From: Paraphaeosphaeria minitans
Taxonomy: Eukaryota > Ascomycota > Dothideomycetes > Pleosporales > Didymosphaeriaceae
Reading direction: 5' to 3'
Length of the DNA stretch: 64,000 bases
Assembly (NCBI GenBank): GCA_015832175.1
Contig: WJXW01000002.1
Coordinates: 2,914,001-2,978,000 of the forward strand
The notes under the pieces were generated by a model. It worked only from the letters and a program-made list of their open reading frames with translations. It had not been told where the DNA came from and ran no database searches. This document shows, one piece after another, positions 13,614-25,175 of the stretch (position 1 is its first letter; the number at the start of each line of letters is the position of its first letter). Made by a program: the position numbers and the translations under genes.

Positions 13614-14593
13614 TCATCCCGCTTCTTCTTCCAAACTAGGCCTGAGCAGCTTGGCATTACACCCTCCGACATCCCAGTCCACTCGGCAACTCGCGTAGGG
13701 CAACATAACCTCATAATTTCTCGGTATTCTCACCCTCTTCATCGCTTCTATCAAAATTCCCTCTACCCCAAGCCAATGTCCCTCCCAGATCCCTTCTGGA
13801 CTTGGATCTACAATCGAAACTCTCAGGTCCCTCAACCTCTTCATGCTCGCCAGGATATCCCAGCCTTTCTCCCAGTTTGCTGTATCCTCCGGATACGCAG
13901 GCCGCTTCGAAGATGGATTTCGACGGAAATACGGCATACCGCGGATAGTCCACTTGAGACGTAGAATGCGGATGGTATCGAGGCGCGGTTGAGGGACGTG
14001 TGAGGGAAGATAAAGCAGGTGTGTAATATGTAGGAAGGAAAACGTGTGCGGAGCGTAGAGGTGAGGTGCTGCTTCGGTATACCTGTGCAGGTCAGTACGA
14101 CACCCTTATCTCTCATCGACTACCTCTATGAGAACATCACTCACATCCTCCTGCAAACAACCAACATCTTCACGCACGCTCTGCTCAGCCTCTCACACTG
14201 GGAACCGCCCACCAGTACCTTGCACCCACACTCCCCGTCACCTCCGTCGCCTCTGCAAATGAAATGCCTAAACCGCTTCTTCGCAAACAACAAGTGTACG
14301 GTTTCTTCCCCAACGACATACTCGTAAACCATCTTCCTAATCTCAATGGGCAGCATTGCGAAGAACGCACTTTGGCCTTGCATGTGCGTGCGCGCATCCA
14401 GCTCTTCGTCCGCCTCGGACGTCAGGCTAACAACGCTTTTGCGCCTCTTCAACGCGCCATGGTTCGGCTCAGTAGGCTTCCAACTCAGTATCGAGCGCTT
14501 CGGACGGTCTTTCTCTTTCTTCGAGCTGGAGGGCGGTTCGATGTCGTGCGGGATCCAGCGCATGGCGGGGAGGAGAGCGGAGAGTTTCCTCAT
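13614..14593 (-). CDS. DUF7730/2EXR-like hypothetical protein
   Basis: Exons on the minus strand are 14593-14145 and 14082-13614, giving 305 aa. The donor GTGAGT and the acceptor GCACAG join AT|G and keep the frame open. I used the ATG at 14593, since the open frame reaches further upstream only through a TTG. Residues about 80-125 hold the motif FFAMLPIEIRKMVYEYVVG, which starts the DUF7730/F-box-like domain common in ascomycetes. HLLFAKKRFRHFIC and the LVVCRRMYTEA segment follow, the usual strand-then-helix pattern. These proteins have no established function. The gene starts only about 130 bp beyond the regulator stop on the other strand, and I see no functional link to the aromatic genes. 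Confidence 0.75.
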
Positions 14594-14994
14594 CACGGTC
14601 ACGGCGACCAAGACACAAGATGGCAGGACGTCGCTGGACTTGCATTGGGCTGTATATGAGTGTGGGTGTCATGGACGGCGGTAGGTAGTTGAGCTGTCTT
14701 TGTGGGGTGGCACGCGAGGGGTGGCGGGGAAAGTCGCCATTGGCGCTGCCCTGTGCAGCGGAGCTGAGCTTGTTTTGGATAAGCTTTGGGCGGGAGGAAT
14801 GCAAGCACCGAGCGTTTACTCTTGCTCGCGGATTGGGCTGGAGAAATTGTCAAGGGGCGGAATTAGTAGTCTAAGTGAAAGACTGATGTGATTGAAAAAG
14901 AGGATGATACCTAGCGTACCTACGAGCCTACCTAATCAGAGCTTCCTTCGTGTCAGCCTCTCGATCTAGCGACACCAATCATACAACGGTGTAC

Positions 14995-16054
14995 CTATCT
15001 CTCCAGGTACCAAGGCTTTCCTCTCGCGATGATCTCCTTCCGCAGCATCTCCTCGTCAACCTCGTGCTCAATAATATAACCCTTTTCCTCGCTCAAGATG
15101 TCAAGCTGCAAACACTTTAGAAAGGCACTGATACCCTTCATTTTTGCTTAATCTCCTTCTCTTGTAGGTAGTACCATCCCTGTTCTAAACGCTGCTCGGA
15201 GCACCACACTTGCACAAGCAACCTCGCAGCCTCTCGCTTCTCTGCTTGGTCCACTGGCGGCTTTTTGGTGTAGGCGTGAATGTAGGTTTGAACCGCCCGC
15301 CTTTGATCTTGAACTAGAGGAATGAGTTAGAAATATATGGAACAAGCTTCTAGACTAGACCTTCGCCTTTGCCGGTGACACCAAACGTTGCTGCAAAAGG
15401 ATTGAGCGGCAATCGTGTTGGCGGGTGGCTCAAGTTCGTCGATCGTTCTTTGTGGCTCTTCTGGGTAGAGCATAGAGCGGTAGGTCCCTCCGCGCGAAAT
15501 GTTGTAGATGTCGTCTTCGGGAGCTTCGATATCTGCGTAATCAACGTCTGCGACCCAGCTGCCATTGATCTTGGCGGAGATGATGACGAGCCGCCGAGAG
15601 AACGACACCTTTTTGGATCGTCTCGCCGACCCACTCCCCAGCTATTGTGATGGATAACGCAGTGTCAAGCGTCTTTTCTGGGTTCATTTCCTTCCATCGA
15701 ACTAGAAACTGGTCGCGCAGTCTGAGAATGTCAGGTCGTTTAGTGGACATAGACTTTGCGAAACCTAAATTGTCCGCCGTTTCGAGCAAAACTGCATTGT
15801 TGCGGGACTGGAGGGCTATGGTGTTGTCGCTCGATATCAGAATATCTGCGTGTGTGCCGTGGAGCTTGACGGTACCTACAATAGATATAAGACCGATGAC
15901 TGGTTTTTCTTCGGGCCAGTCTGGATCGCGAAGTTTGTATTTCAGCGTTTTGATGACCTGATCATTGCAACTGGGTCAGCTCGCACACGGAGGGCAGTGC
16001 GAAGGTCGTGTGACTCACTTCTTTAATGTGCGTGGTGATCTTGGGATAGACAAG
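14995..16054 (-). pseudogene. decayed T4 RNA ligase-like (RNA_ligase domain) gene
   Basis: Read on the minus strand, the frames carry successive blocks of one protein family. The blocks are ITTHIKE, an intron (16018-15958), VIKTLKYKLRDPDWPEE, GTVKLHGTHADILISSDN (the nucleotidyl-lysine region of the ligase fold), SITIAGEWVGETIQKG, then RRLVIISAKINGSW, YNISRGGTYRSMLYP, AATFGVTGKGEGLV and EEKGYIIEHEVDEE. The order is right, but the frame breaks near 15610, 15407, 15262 and 15145. A TAG stands at about 15350 where the family has Trp in GEGxVWK. The next block follows at once at the breaks, so introns cannot explain them. This looks like a fungal ATP-dependent RNA-ligase-domain gene that has lost function. 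Sequencing error at five places is the less likely alternative. Confidence 0.75.
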
Positions 16055-17141
16055 TTACCCTAGGATGACCCTGATGTCGTACAACTGTTTCAAGTATCGC
16101 GACTATGATATAAAGGTGAGGAAGGACGAGGAATAGATCAGCACTGTCAGAATGCTGGATCCGTTCGAGAAAACGTTTTCTCATGCAAATGGCAAAGTTC
16201 AGAACTGTGAGGCGATTTCAACGCAAGTTTTGGACATACAATGCAGTTGCGCCGAGACGGAAGTAGCACTTAATTGTGACTTTTCCACCTGAACGCGGAA
16301 CGAGGATCGCGCTTGCTGTCCGAACCCATGGCACTGTGGCGCAGCACCTTAGGGGATGCAATGGAACTCACTTATGTCGGTCCACACTGTGATGGGTGAG
16401 AGGTCCATTCATATGGTCGATGATGACAGGGGAAGATGCGTCGCTAGGTCAGCTCCGGGCTCCGAGCGCTGATTGGCTGCCTAACGAGCCGTTCAATGCA
16501 AGAGAGAGCAGCAAGTTGTTCCTCTCGACCACACACCAAGACGAGGTTGTATCTATCTATTCCTCTGCAGATATCGTCGCATTTCATACGGTATCATATG
16601 TCTTCGTCCACAATGCTTGTCCGACGGCAGCCGATGCCCCGCCGTTCATTCGGTGATGCAGGAGGCCTTCTACACCTGTGTCACGGAACGTGTACCTTCC
16701 TCTCTCCGAAGTGCTCCAACCTACTGGATTCATTGTCCTAGAAGCAAGAGCCAGTAGAGCTTAGGCATTAGAACTAGGAGAATGTGCTTCAACAGTGGTG
16801 TTATGGCCTCGCAGGATACTCCAGACGACGCCTTACCCTACACTCCTGGATGATAAGACGCCTCCCTACGTGAATCAAGAGATATAGCCAATTGTGTGAG
16901 AAGCAGTGGAGCGAACTCACGTAAAAACGGCCCTTATCGGGAATGGACAGCAAAGCACCATCGAACCGCCCCCTCTTTGTCTCCAGTCTTGGCGGCGACG
17001 ATGGGTGGAACGCCCACCACCTGGGTGGGGTGCTTGACGACGCCTGTGGGTAAGGCCGGGCATTGGAGGTTTGCTTCGGGCCAACTTCAACAGAATCTTC
17101 AGCAGACGAGTCGAGTGATCGCTATTACGTATCTGTTATCA
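16055..17141. other. gene-free intergenic region
   Basis: No convincing coding sequence on either strand. There is a 14-bp palindromic AGAAAACGTTTTCT at 16169-16182. Nothing else could be assigned. Confidence 0.45.
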
Positions 17142-17184
17142 GGCCGGAATGAGGCCGGAAACCATTCCGGCCACGAGATATAAG
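17142..17184 (+). promoter_or_regulatory. inverted repeat and TATA-like element upstream of IDO gene
   Basis: A perfect 9-bp inverted repeat, GGCCGGAAT (17142-17150) and ATTCCGGCC (17164-17172), flanks a further GGCCGGAA copy in its 13-bp loop. A TATA-like GATATAAG follows at 17177-17184, about 120 bp before the ATG. CGG/CCG arms are typical of Zn2Cys6 operators. Function is inferred. Confidence 0.45.
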
Positions 17185-17300
17185 CGCGAGTTTGGGAGCC
17201 TCAAATGCTCGGCCATCGAGCACAAGAGTCGAAATACGACACTAAGGACTTCAAATACTCTGTCACCTGATCCTTTTCGTCCTATCCACAATAAATCACC

Positions 17301-18879
17301 ATGTCGGTCGACATGTTCGAGTTTCCTGTCTTGGAGGACACCCGTCCCAAGGACCGATCCCTTCCTGCCTTCATGGTCTCGACTACCAGAGGTTTCCTCC
17401 CACGCCAGGAACCACTCAAGAGACTTCCAGTAGAGTTCGAAGCTGTGGAATCCTTGCTCCAACGCATGCCTATCAAGACCCTGTCTGGGGAACCTGGTTT
17501 GCTTGCGAAGTTCACCTTCGGCGACACTCTCGAAAAGGAGCTACCAGACCTCAGCGACGAGGTAGAGAAGTATCGTGATGATCTGGTCGTCATGAACGCT
17601 TTGTACCGCGACTACTCGTTCCTAGCTTCAGCGTACCTGTTCGAGCCCTGCCATGAGAGGTTCCTCAGAGACGAACCGTACGGATTGGCAAGGCAGAAGT
17701 TGCCTCGTAGTATTGCGTTGCCAATCGTCAAGGTTGCCGAGATGTGAGTTCACTGCCAATGACACAAGCTCGTCACCTGATCTTCATCAGCGCTGGATTC
17801 AAGCCTTTCATGGAGTATGCAGGCTCATATGCTCTCTTCAACTATCGCCTCCAGGATCCTGACAAGGGCCTGGACTACGACAACCTTCGCTTGATCCGTG
17901 CCTTCGAACATGGGCTTGACCCTTCGTCTTCGGAGGCTGGGTTTGTGCTGGTGCACATCGCCATGGTGAAAGAGTCTGGCCCTCTGGTCAAAGGCACTGT
18001 CGAGGTTCTCGAAAGCTGCATCGCGAAGGACCGCGAGAGATTTGACGATGGGCTGAGGAAAGTGGTAGATGGGCTTAAAAACGTCAATGCAGTCATGAAC
18101 AGTGAGCGACTTGTGCTGTCCAGCTGTGCATATCTAACGACAAGCAGCCATGTGGAATCGCAGCAAGCCTCAAAGCTACACGCACTTCCGCACATTCATC
18201 TTTGGCATCACATCGCAGTCCATGTTCCCCAATGGCGTCATCTACGAAGGTGTGAGCGAGGAGCCCATGTCCTTCCGAGGAGAGTCAGGGGCAAACGACA
18301 GCATGGCAAGGTCACGAACTCTTCTACTCGGATTCTGTCTCTAATGCAGCACAGATACCCCTCTGCGACAACCTGCTTCAGATCAAGATGCCGCCGACAC
18401 CGCTTACCGAGATCCTCGAAGACTTCCGGCAATACCGGCCGGGCAACCACCGCGAGTTTCTCGAGGCCGTACGCGGATGCGCTGAGGCATCAGGGGTGAG
18501 GGATTTTGCTCTTTCCAGCCCCATCTCGGCAGCTCTGTATCTCCAGGCGCTGAACGAGGTGCGGGATTTCCGGTGGCGTCACTGGTGCTTCACGCGGGAG
18601 TACATCCTCAAGCGCACCATGCACCCAACTGCGACGGGTGGAAGCCCCATCGTCACGGTATGTTGAGTCCGCTAGATACTTGGTGTGGCCAGGCTAACAA
18701 TGATGTAGTGGCTGCCCAACCAGCTGCAAGCTGTGCTGGAGCAGATGGTCGACACAGGCGTGTACTGCAAAGGGGTGCATGGGGTCGGCGACATGATGGA
18801 GATGGCGTCTAGTCAGCGGGAGACGCTGAAGAAGGAAGTGGCAAAGTACTGCAGTGAAGGCGGGGTCTCGACGGCTTGA
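17301..18879 (+). CDS. indoleamine 2,3-dioxygenase
   Basis: Exons are 17301-17743, 17791-18101, 18148-18305, 18355-18657 and 18709-18879, giving 461 aa. IDO is a cytosolic heme enzyme that opens the indole ring of tryptophan to N-formylkynurenine, the first step toward kynurenine, anthranilate and NAD. Family landmarks are in order: MNALYRDYSFLASAYLFEPC, AGFKPFMEYAGSYALFN, HFRTFIFGITSQSMFPNGV, FRGESGANDSM, and the heme-binding region with the likely proximal ligand His380 in FRWRHW. ATGGSPIVTWLPNQL follows. The third intron (18306-18354) uses a GC donor (GCAAGG) with a CAG acceptor. No GT alternative restores the conserved SMIPLCDNLL reading. It lies 3.8 kb past the aromatic-cluster regulator, so its product stream (anthranilate) could feed that cluster. 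Confidence 0.93.
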
Positions 18880-19531
18880 TCGTTACCTACTGTAGGTATA
18901 GGTAACCTATACGAAATCCAGGCACAGACAACCTCGCACAGCAATCAATACACCATTGGATCGGCCGTTCGCCCCTGTTTGAGCCCTTCTCGTGTTGAGC
19001 CCTTCTCGTGGTGCGCCCTTGAGGGTGATTTGGACCCACTTGTCAATACGACCCACGCGCCCTTCGTATGCAATGGAATCGTTGCAAGGGAATCGGGCAG
19101 ACGGCAAACAGGCAGTGAGTATTGCACCGTATCGACTGTGGCTCGTGACGGGCGCGGGCGATTTGACTTGTGTATGGTGGAGGTGGAGGTGGCATATTCA
19201 AGGTACCTAGTCTACCTGGTAGACTAGTAGGTTCCTGCTGTGACTGTTGTGTTATCGATACCATGGCTACCTATCTAGCGTACATAGGTAGACTAGCTCT
19301 CGGGCGACTCACAGTGTCATAAATACCCCAGACTCAGACCCAGAGCCCCACGCCGCCGCCTGCAGCACGACGCCATCGCATCGCTTTCCGTTGGCACGCC
19401 TCAATGCTAACTGCAACACCTCTCATGGAATACTCGCATCCAATACGAATAGCAGAACACCGGCGAATAAGACACACGGCCACCTGAAGACTCACGGCCA
19501 CACCGCAGTCGTTGCGGCAGGACATCACATA
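18880..19531. other. intergenic region with short repeats
   Basis: No gene seen. Contains a tandem direct repeat of TTGAGCCCTTCTCGTG near 18978-19010 and several GTAGGTACCTAC-like tracts around 19200-19290, before the GTPase start. Confidence 0.45.
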
Positions 19532-21552
19532 ATGACTTCACGCCACGCCCCCAAGCAGAACCCCATCGACCGTCGCAAGGGCGAGAGTGTGCGTCTTGTG
19601 AATTCGAATGTGTGCAATGACTAGGAGCTGACACGTGCAGGCCCTCGGCGAATTCGCCGACTACGTACAGAGGCAGCAAGCCCTGCGCCGTCCGCCAGGC
19701 CACACGCCCGCCGACCTCGACGAGCACGACGAGCTGAGCATCCTTGACGAGCTCGGTCTCTCCGACGATGCGACGCCCACAATCGCGCTGAGAACGCTGC
19801 TCCTCGACCCCGCAGACGACAAGGTCGACAAGCTGGCCAAATACATCGAGGGCCGTCTGGTCGAAGGCCACGGCGAGGCACTCTTCGATCTCGGCCTCGA
19901 GGACAGCGGCGACTCCATGGCTTTTTCCGTGACGGACTGGGACGCTGCGCTGGCGAGAGTCGCCGACGTGTGCGACAAGGTCAAGGCCGACTACAAGCTG
20001 CTCATGACGAGGAATGTGGGGGCTGATCCCGAGCTGGAGGTCGGCCCCAGGGACGCGAAGGACACAGGCGCGAGCGGGAAGCTGATTCTCCGGAGGCGAC
20101 CGGAAAGCGTCGACGACGTTATCGAGACGCGGATCGCGGTGGTGGGCAACGTGGATGCGGGCAAGAGCACCATGCTTGGCGTCCTGGTCAGGGGCGGCCT
20201 GGACGATGGGCGTGGCAAGGCGCGCGTAAATCTGTTCCGGCACAAACATGAGATTGAGAGCGGGAGGACCAGTTCGGTGGGCATGGAAATCATGGTGAGT
20301 TTCCTGCATCATCGAGAGCGGTAGCAGGATGCTCACACCGGACAGGGCTTCGACAGCAAAGGCGACGTGGTTGTATCCAACGTCGCTGGGCGCAAACTGA
20401 CCTGGGAGGAGATTGGCCGGAGATCCGCAAAAGTCATTGGCTTCACCGACTTGGCGGGTCACGAGAAATACCGTACGTTCGATGCGCGACAAATCACGCA
20501 GCAAGCTAACTCTACGCTTAGTCCGCACCACTGTCTTCGGCCTCCTCTCCAGCGAGCCAAACTACTGCCTTCTCATGGTCGCAGCGAACAATGGCCTCAT
20601 AGGAATGTCCAAGGAGCATCTCGGCATCGCCCTCGCTCTCAACGTCCCTGTCATGGTCGTCATCACAAAAATCGACATCTGTCCGCCCCAGATTCTCGAG
20701 CAGACCATCACGCAGTTGACCAAAATTTTGAAGTCTCCGGGCGCCCGCAAAATACCCATCTTCATCAAGAATAGAGAGGAGTGCATAAACACCGCCACAC
20801 AGTTCGTGTCAAGCAGGATATGCCCCATCTTCCAAGTCTCCAACGTCACAGGCCACAATCTCGATCTCGTCCGGGCCTTTCTAAATATCCTGCCCCACCA
20901 CGGCAACTACAATAGCTCCGCACCTCTAGAATTCCACATCAACGACACCTTCTCCGTCCCCTTCGTCGGCACCGTCGTCTCAGGCGTCGTCAAATCCGGC
21001 GTCATCCACACGGGCGACACCATTCTCATCGGACCAGACTCCCTCGGCCAGTTCACCACGACCAAAGTGCGCTCCATCGAGAGAAAGCGGATACAAGTCC
21101 CCGGCTGCTCTGCTGGCCAATCCGCCTCTCTCGCGCTTCGCAACGTCCGCCGCAAAGACGTTCGCAAAGGCATGGTGGTACTCCACAAGAACGACCCCGC
21201 CACCGGCACCGAGCTGATCCCCAAAGTGTTCCGCGAGTTCGTCGCCGAGGTCCTCATCCTATCTCACGCTACAACCATTAAGACCAAGTACCAGGCCATG
21301 CTGCACGTGGGTCCCGTGTCGCAGACGTGCGCCATCATCGACATCGACAGGAACTACATCCGCACCGGCGACAGAGCGCAGGTCGCGTTCAGGTTCGTGC
21401 AGCGGCCGGAGTATCTCACCGTGGGCGATCGGATCCTGTTCAGAGAGGGCAGGACGAAAGGACTGGGCATTGTGAAGAGGGTTGGGTATGATCCGAAGCA
21501 GCCGCTCAATCCGGAGGCGCTGAAGGAGGGGAAGAAGAGCGAGGGGGGATGA
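19532..21552 (+). CDS. GTPBP1/GTPBP2-like translational GTPase
   Basis: Exons are 19532-19588, 19641-20294, 20346-20472 and 20522-21552, giving 622 aa. The first exon codes for only 19 residues and uses a GTGCGT donor. The P-loop is GNVDAGKST at about residue 195 (G1). G3 is DLAGHEKY, split by an intron, and G4 is TKID. The C-terminal half holds the elongation-factor-like domains 2 and 3 (TFSVPFVGTVVSGVVKSG, RKGMVV, YQAMLHVGPVSQTC). This is the GP-1/GTPBP family, which is related to EF1A/eRF3-type GTPases. The human members are linked to ribosome rescue and mRNA turnover. The fungal role is less clear. GC content and codon use are higher than in the surrounding spacers. A long antisense frame over this gene is a shadow. 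Confidence 0.9.
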
Positions 21553-21982
21553 TAAAGCGGAGCTGCCAAGGTGGAGAACCAGCATGGACATTCGCGCATT
21601 CATGGCGGTACGTTGTTGTACGGTATAATTGCATCTCTCAGGGCGGTCAAGGATGGAGTAGCCTGCCAAGCTCGCGCCACAATGTCACCGCACACGTACA
21701 CCGGCATGTCGCTGTTCATGTTACACGTTTATCGATGGCTTCTTGCTCTCCTGCTTCGAGCATTGTTCTGAATGCATTCAGCTTCTTCAGTCTCTTTCAA
21801 TCTCTTTCAACCTTTTTTTCGAAAGACTACCCGGAACTGTCTATCGACGTTGTTATTGTTCGTACTAACGTTCGGGTTCTGTATCGAGTGCACAGTTTTG
21901 CGACTTGTCATGATGCCGCTGGAAAGAGCATTTCGGCGACTGATGCCGGGCCAATTGATGTATGTCGGCGATGCAGTTCCCC

Positions 21983-21985
<3 letters not shown>
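21553..21985. other. 3' intergenic region after the GTPase gene
   Basis: No supported gene. The open frames here depend on the adjacent GA repeat and show no protein family. Confidence 0.4.

Positions 21986-22031
<46 letters not shown>
21986..22031. repeat. (GA)n microsatellite
   Basis: An uninterrupted GA dinucleotide run of about 46 bp. It produces artificial Arg/Glu and Ser/Leu repeat peptides in overlapping frames and should not be read as coding. Confidence 0.97.
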
Positions 22032-22035
<4 letters not shown>

Positions 22036-22668
22036 GGAGCCGCTCCGCCGCTGTGGAGACGATCTACCAACGCGTCGGGAGACGTCGACCCAGCCTCCAG
22101 ACGCGCCTCCTCCTCCACGTCCACCCTTCCGCGTCTTGCGCCTTGGAGCCTGGCCGACACGAGGAACACACCCGCTGTGAAAAGTCGGACCCGACCTCGT
22201 TTCATCGCTTCTGGATTGATGGAACGAAGGTAAACAAAGCGGCACCGGCTCCCACCTCGGGGCCACGCAAACGGTAGCGTGCACCGAAGCACCTATCCCG
22301 AAGCACCTATCCTGAAGGAGCCATGCGCCCGACATTCGAAATGCACGCCGCTTCGAACGCTTCGAATCCAAAAAATCTACGCTCCATGACTGACAACCCA
22401 CCCGGGTTGGGCATGTTAGGCGAGCACATGCGCGGGTTATGTTTCCAGCGAGCCGCACGAGATCAGGACGCCATGGTACCGCTACTGGGCGCCACCCCAG
22501 CATAGGGCCGAGAGTTAAGCATTCGAAGCATGCGACGACGGCGCCACTGCTAGGTAGACTAGGTAGCGGGATGCGCCATGGCTTTCTGGGGTCTTTTCGC
22601 TCACCAGGACGTCCACACGTGAGTCGATTTACCTATCTACCTATCCAACGATCATGGCAATGCTGTGA
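22032..22668. other. gene-free GC-rich spacer
   Basis: Frames on both strands stay open because of GC content, but none shows start context, introns or a known motif. A tandem GAAGCACCTATCC duplication occurs near 22285-22315. Confidence 0.4.
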
Positions 22669-22947
22669 TGTCGCCCACTTGGCCGCTGGATCGCGTTGAG
22701 TCCTACTGTTGCCCATTTTGTCGTAGGATCGTATTCAGTTCTACTGTTGCCCACTTGGCCGCAGTATCTATCGCATTCAGTCCTAGTTACCCACTTGGCC
22801 GCTGGGTCGCATTCAGTCCTACTGTTGCCCACCTGGCCGAAGTATCTCGTTCAGTCCTTCCTACTATCGTCCACTTGGGCTCAGGATCGCATCCGGTCCT
22901 ACTGTCGCCCCCTTGGTCGCAAGATTGTGTTCGGTCCTACCTACTGT
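22669..22947. repeat. degenerate minisatellite, about seven units of 36-42 bp
   Basis: Units share a core of the type TGTTGCCCACTTGGCCGC followed by AGGATCGCATTCAGTCCTAC. Seven diverged units begin near 22669, 22707, 22745, 22787, 22823, 22865 and 22903, with an eighth broken off after TGTCCCC. Length variation comes from extra TATC or CCTAC insertions. The units are contiguous, with no spacers, and are diverged, so this is not a CRISPR array. Confidence 0.85.
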
Positions 22948-23422
22948 CCCCAAGACGCGCGAGAGGAGAATCCAACCCCGGAGGCCCCAGGTGCTTACGT
23001 CGTGGATCAGAACATTGATGGTCTGGTCCTCAAAGCAGATCAGATTGCACGAAGCTCTTCGACAAGCATCTCGCCTTGCTTTGGTTTGTCCATCTTGCTG
23101 GTCTTGGGCAGGATGCGGGGATGCTCGCTGCAACAGGGATGGTTTCCGCTGGTGCTGAGCTAGCCCACGGGGTAAAATCGCCTCGGCCATCTTTACCCCG
23201 GACTCGAATTCTCCACCAACAACAAGACGCGCGCAGTGAACGGCGGCGCCACAAACGACTCAGCATGCGGGGAGTCTAGGCGCGTTCGCCCCGCGGGTCC
23301 GGAGCTTAGCTCTGCGTTGGGGTTAGCCGCGGATGCTGTCGTGCCCTACTTTACCTGCCCTTGCCCCCTCCACTGACGCAGGTCATCTGCATACCACTCC
23401 CAATTGCTGGGTACATCGGAAA
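22948..23422. promoter_or_regulatory. promoter region of the sugar transporter
   Basis: No gene seen. GC-rich stretch between the minisatellite and the transporter ATG. No element recognised with confidence. Confidence 0.35.
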
Positions 23423-25175
23423 ATGGCAGCTACCGCAGACCAGGACCTCGAGTCCAAGATCCAGCACAATGTCCACCAGGACGTCTACGACGAGAAGGCC
23501 GGCATCAACACCTCCAAGGCGGATGCCATCGAGGCTGAAAATGCCGAGTTCAACATGACCGTCTTGGAGGCTGTCAGGGCATACCCCATGGCCTCATTCT
23601 GGGCGTTTGTCATGTCTTGCACCATTGTAAGTCCTATTTTCGAGCACTCGATGGCATTGCTAACCACTCACTCAGATCATGGAATCTTACGACGTCTTCC
23701 TCATAGGCAATTTCCTTGCCTTGCCTAGATTCATCGAAGATTTTGGCGTGCAGTCTCCAAAAGGAGGCATGGTCGTCGAGGCCAAGTGGCAATCGGCCTT
23801 GCAGGTTTCTGGCCAGCTTGGTGCTCTCATTGGCGTGTTTCTCGCAGGTCCATTGACCAGCAGGATCGGGTATCGGTGGGCCACCTTGACCGGACTCATG
23901 CTCCTGAACGTCTTCATCTTCGCCATGTACTTCGCAAAGTCTTTGCCCGTCATGTTTGTCTCTCAGCTACTCGAGGGCATTCCGTGGGGTATTTTCATTG
24001 CCAACGCACCCGCGTACTGCTCAGAGATTGTGCCACTCAGGTTGCGTGCTCCTGCCACACAGATGCTGCAAATGTTCTGGGCTATTGGAAGTATCATCGT
24101 CGGTGCTGTGACTTATCACTACAACGATATCAATGCAGAAGAAGCATACAGGTGAGTCACTTAGTCCAGTTCGATTGAGCAATCGACTGACCTAACTTCA
24201 GGATTCCAATCGCGCTGCAGTGGATGTTTCCCACACCTCTCGCTATCCTCATCTTCCTGGCACCGGAGTCTCCGTGGTGGCTGGTTCGTAAGGGCCGCAC
24301 TGAAGACGCTGCCAAGTCGGTCGAACGCCTCGGAAAGAAGTCCGCAGTCCATTCCACCGAGACTGTCGCCATGATGAAGCGTGTCATTGAGCTTGAGAAG
24401 AGCGAGAAGAAACCCAACCACATCGAACTTTTCAAGGGCACCGACCTCCGACGCACCCTTATCGTTTGCGGTGTTTACGCCGCGCAAAATTTGACTGGTA
24501 ACCTCATCGCCAACCAGGCCGTCTACTTCTTCAGGCAGGCCGGCATGAATACCGAAACTGCTTTTGCCCTGGGTCTCATCACATCGGCTTTGCAGATGAT
24601 CTTTGTCATGCTCTCATGGGTTCTGACCACCTACTTTGGTCGCCGATCCATCTATCTGTGGGGTTCAGCCGGCAACTGTATCATGCTGATCGCGCTCGGT
24701 ATCGCGGCTTCCGTTGGGGCCAGTAAAGCAGCGAGTAATGCGCAAGCCTCTCTCGGGCTTATCGTCTCCGTGTTGTTCACTCTCGGTCCAGCGCCCGCTT
24801 CGTGGGTCATCATCGGAGAGACATCTGCCATTCGTCTCAGGCCCCTTACCACCGGAATGGGTCGTGCCACCTACTACATCGTGGAAATTCCTTGCATTTT
24901 CCGTAAGTCTCCCTCTTTTTGTTGCCTCGGTGGCAACCAAAGCTAATGCAATATGAACAGTCGCTTCCTATATGCTCAACAAAGACGCCGCCAATCTCGG
25001 TGGCAAGTGCGGTTACGTCTGGGGCGGTACCGCTTTCGTCTGTCTCGCTGTGGCCTGGTGGGGTCTACCTGAGATGAAGGGTCGTTCGTACCGTGAGATC
25101 GACATCATGTTCAAGCGTCGCATCCCTGCACGCAAATGGAAGAAGACGGAGATCAGTATCAACGACGATGAGTAG
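23423..25175 (+). CDS. MFS sugar transporter (maltose/hexose permease type)
   Basis: Exons are 23423-23626, 23676-24151, 24202-24902 and 24961-25175, giving 531 aa, the usual length. The protein has a hydrophilic N-terminus of about 45 residues and a 12-segment sugar/H+ symporter pattern. Sugar-porter marks are the loop GPLTSRIGYRWAT (a variant of GxxxDRxGR), PESPWWLVRKGRTEDA after segment 6, the cytosolic loop with LFKGTDLRRT, and the C-terminal WGLPEMKGRSYREIDIMF, matching the PETKGRS signature. It lies in the plasma membrane. The PESPWWL and VxAxK-like features resemble fungal alpha-glucoside permeases (MAL family), but specificity cannot be read from the sequence. The start at 23423 gives a normal N-terminus. 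The open frame extends upstream without similarity. Confidence 0.9.

Noticed and set aside
14594..14611. Start of the DUF7730-like gene at 14611
   Set aside because: The codon there is TTG on the minus strand. The first ATG is at 14593.
19407..20531. Long 374-residue antisense open frame over the GTPase gene
   Set aside because: It overlaps well-supported GTPase exons on the opposite strand, crosses its introns, and has no family motif. It is a shadow of GC-rich codon use.
21549..22503. Overlapping open frames on both strands around the GA repeat
   Set aside because: Both run through the microsatellite and give Arg/Glu or Ser/Leu repeat peptides with no homology-like blocks.
22669..22947. 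Possible CRISPR-like array
   Set aside because: Units are contiguous without spacers, diverged and of varying length, and the genome is eukaryotic.
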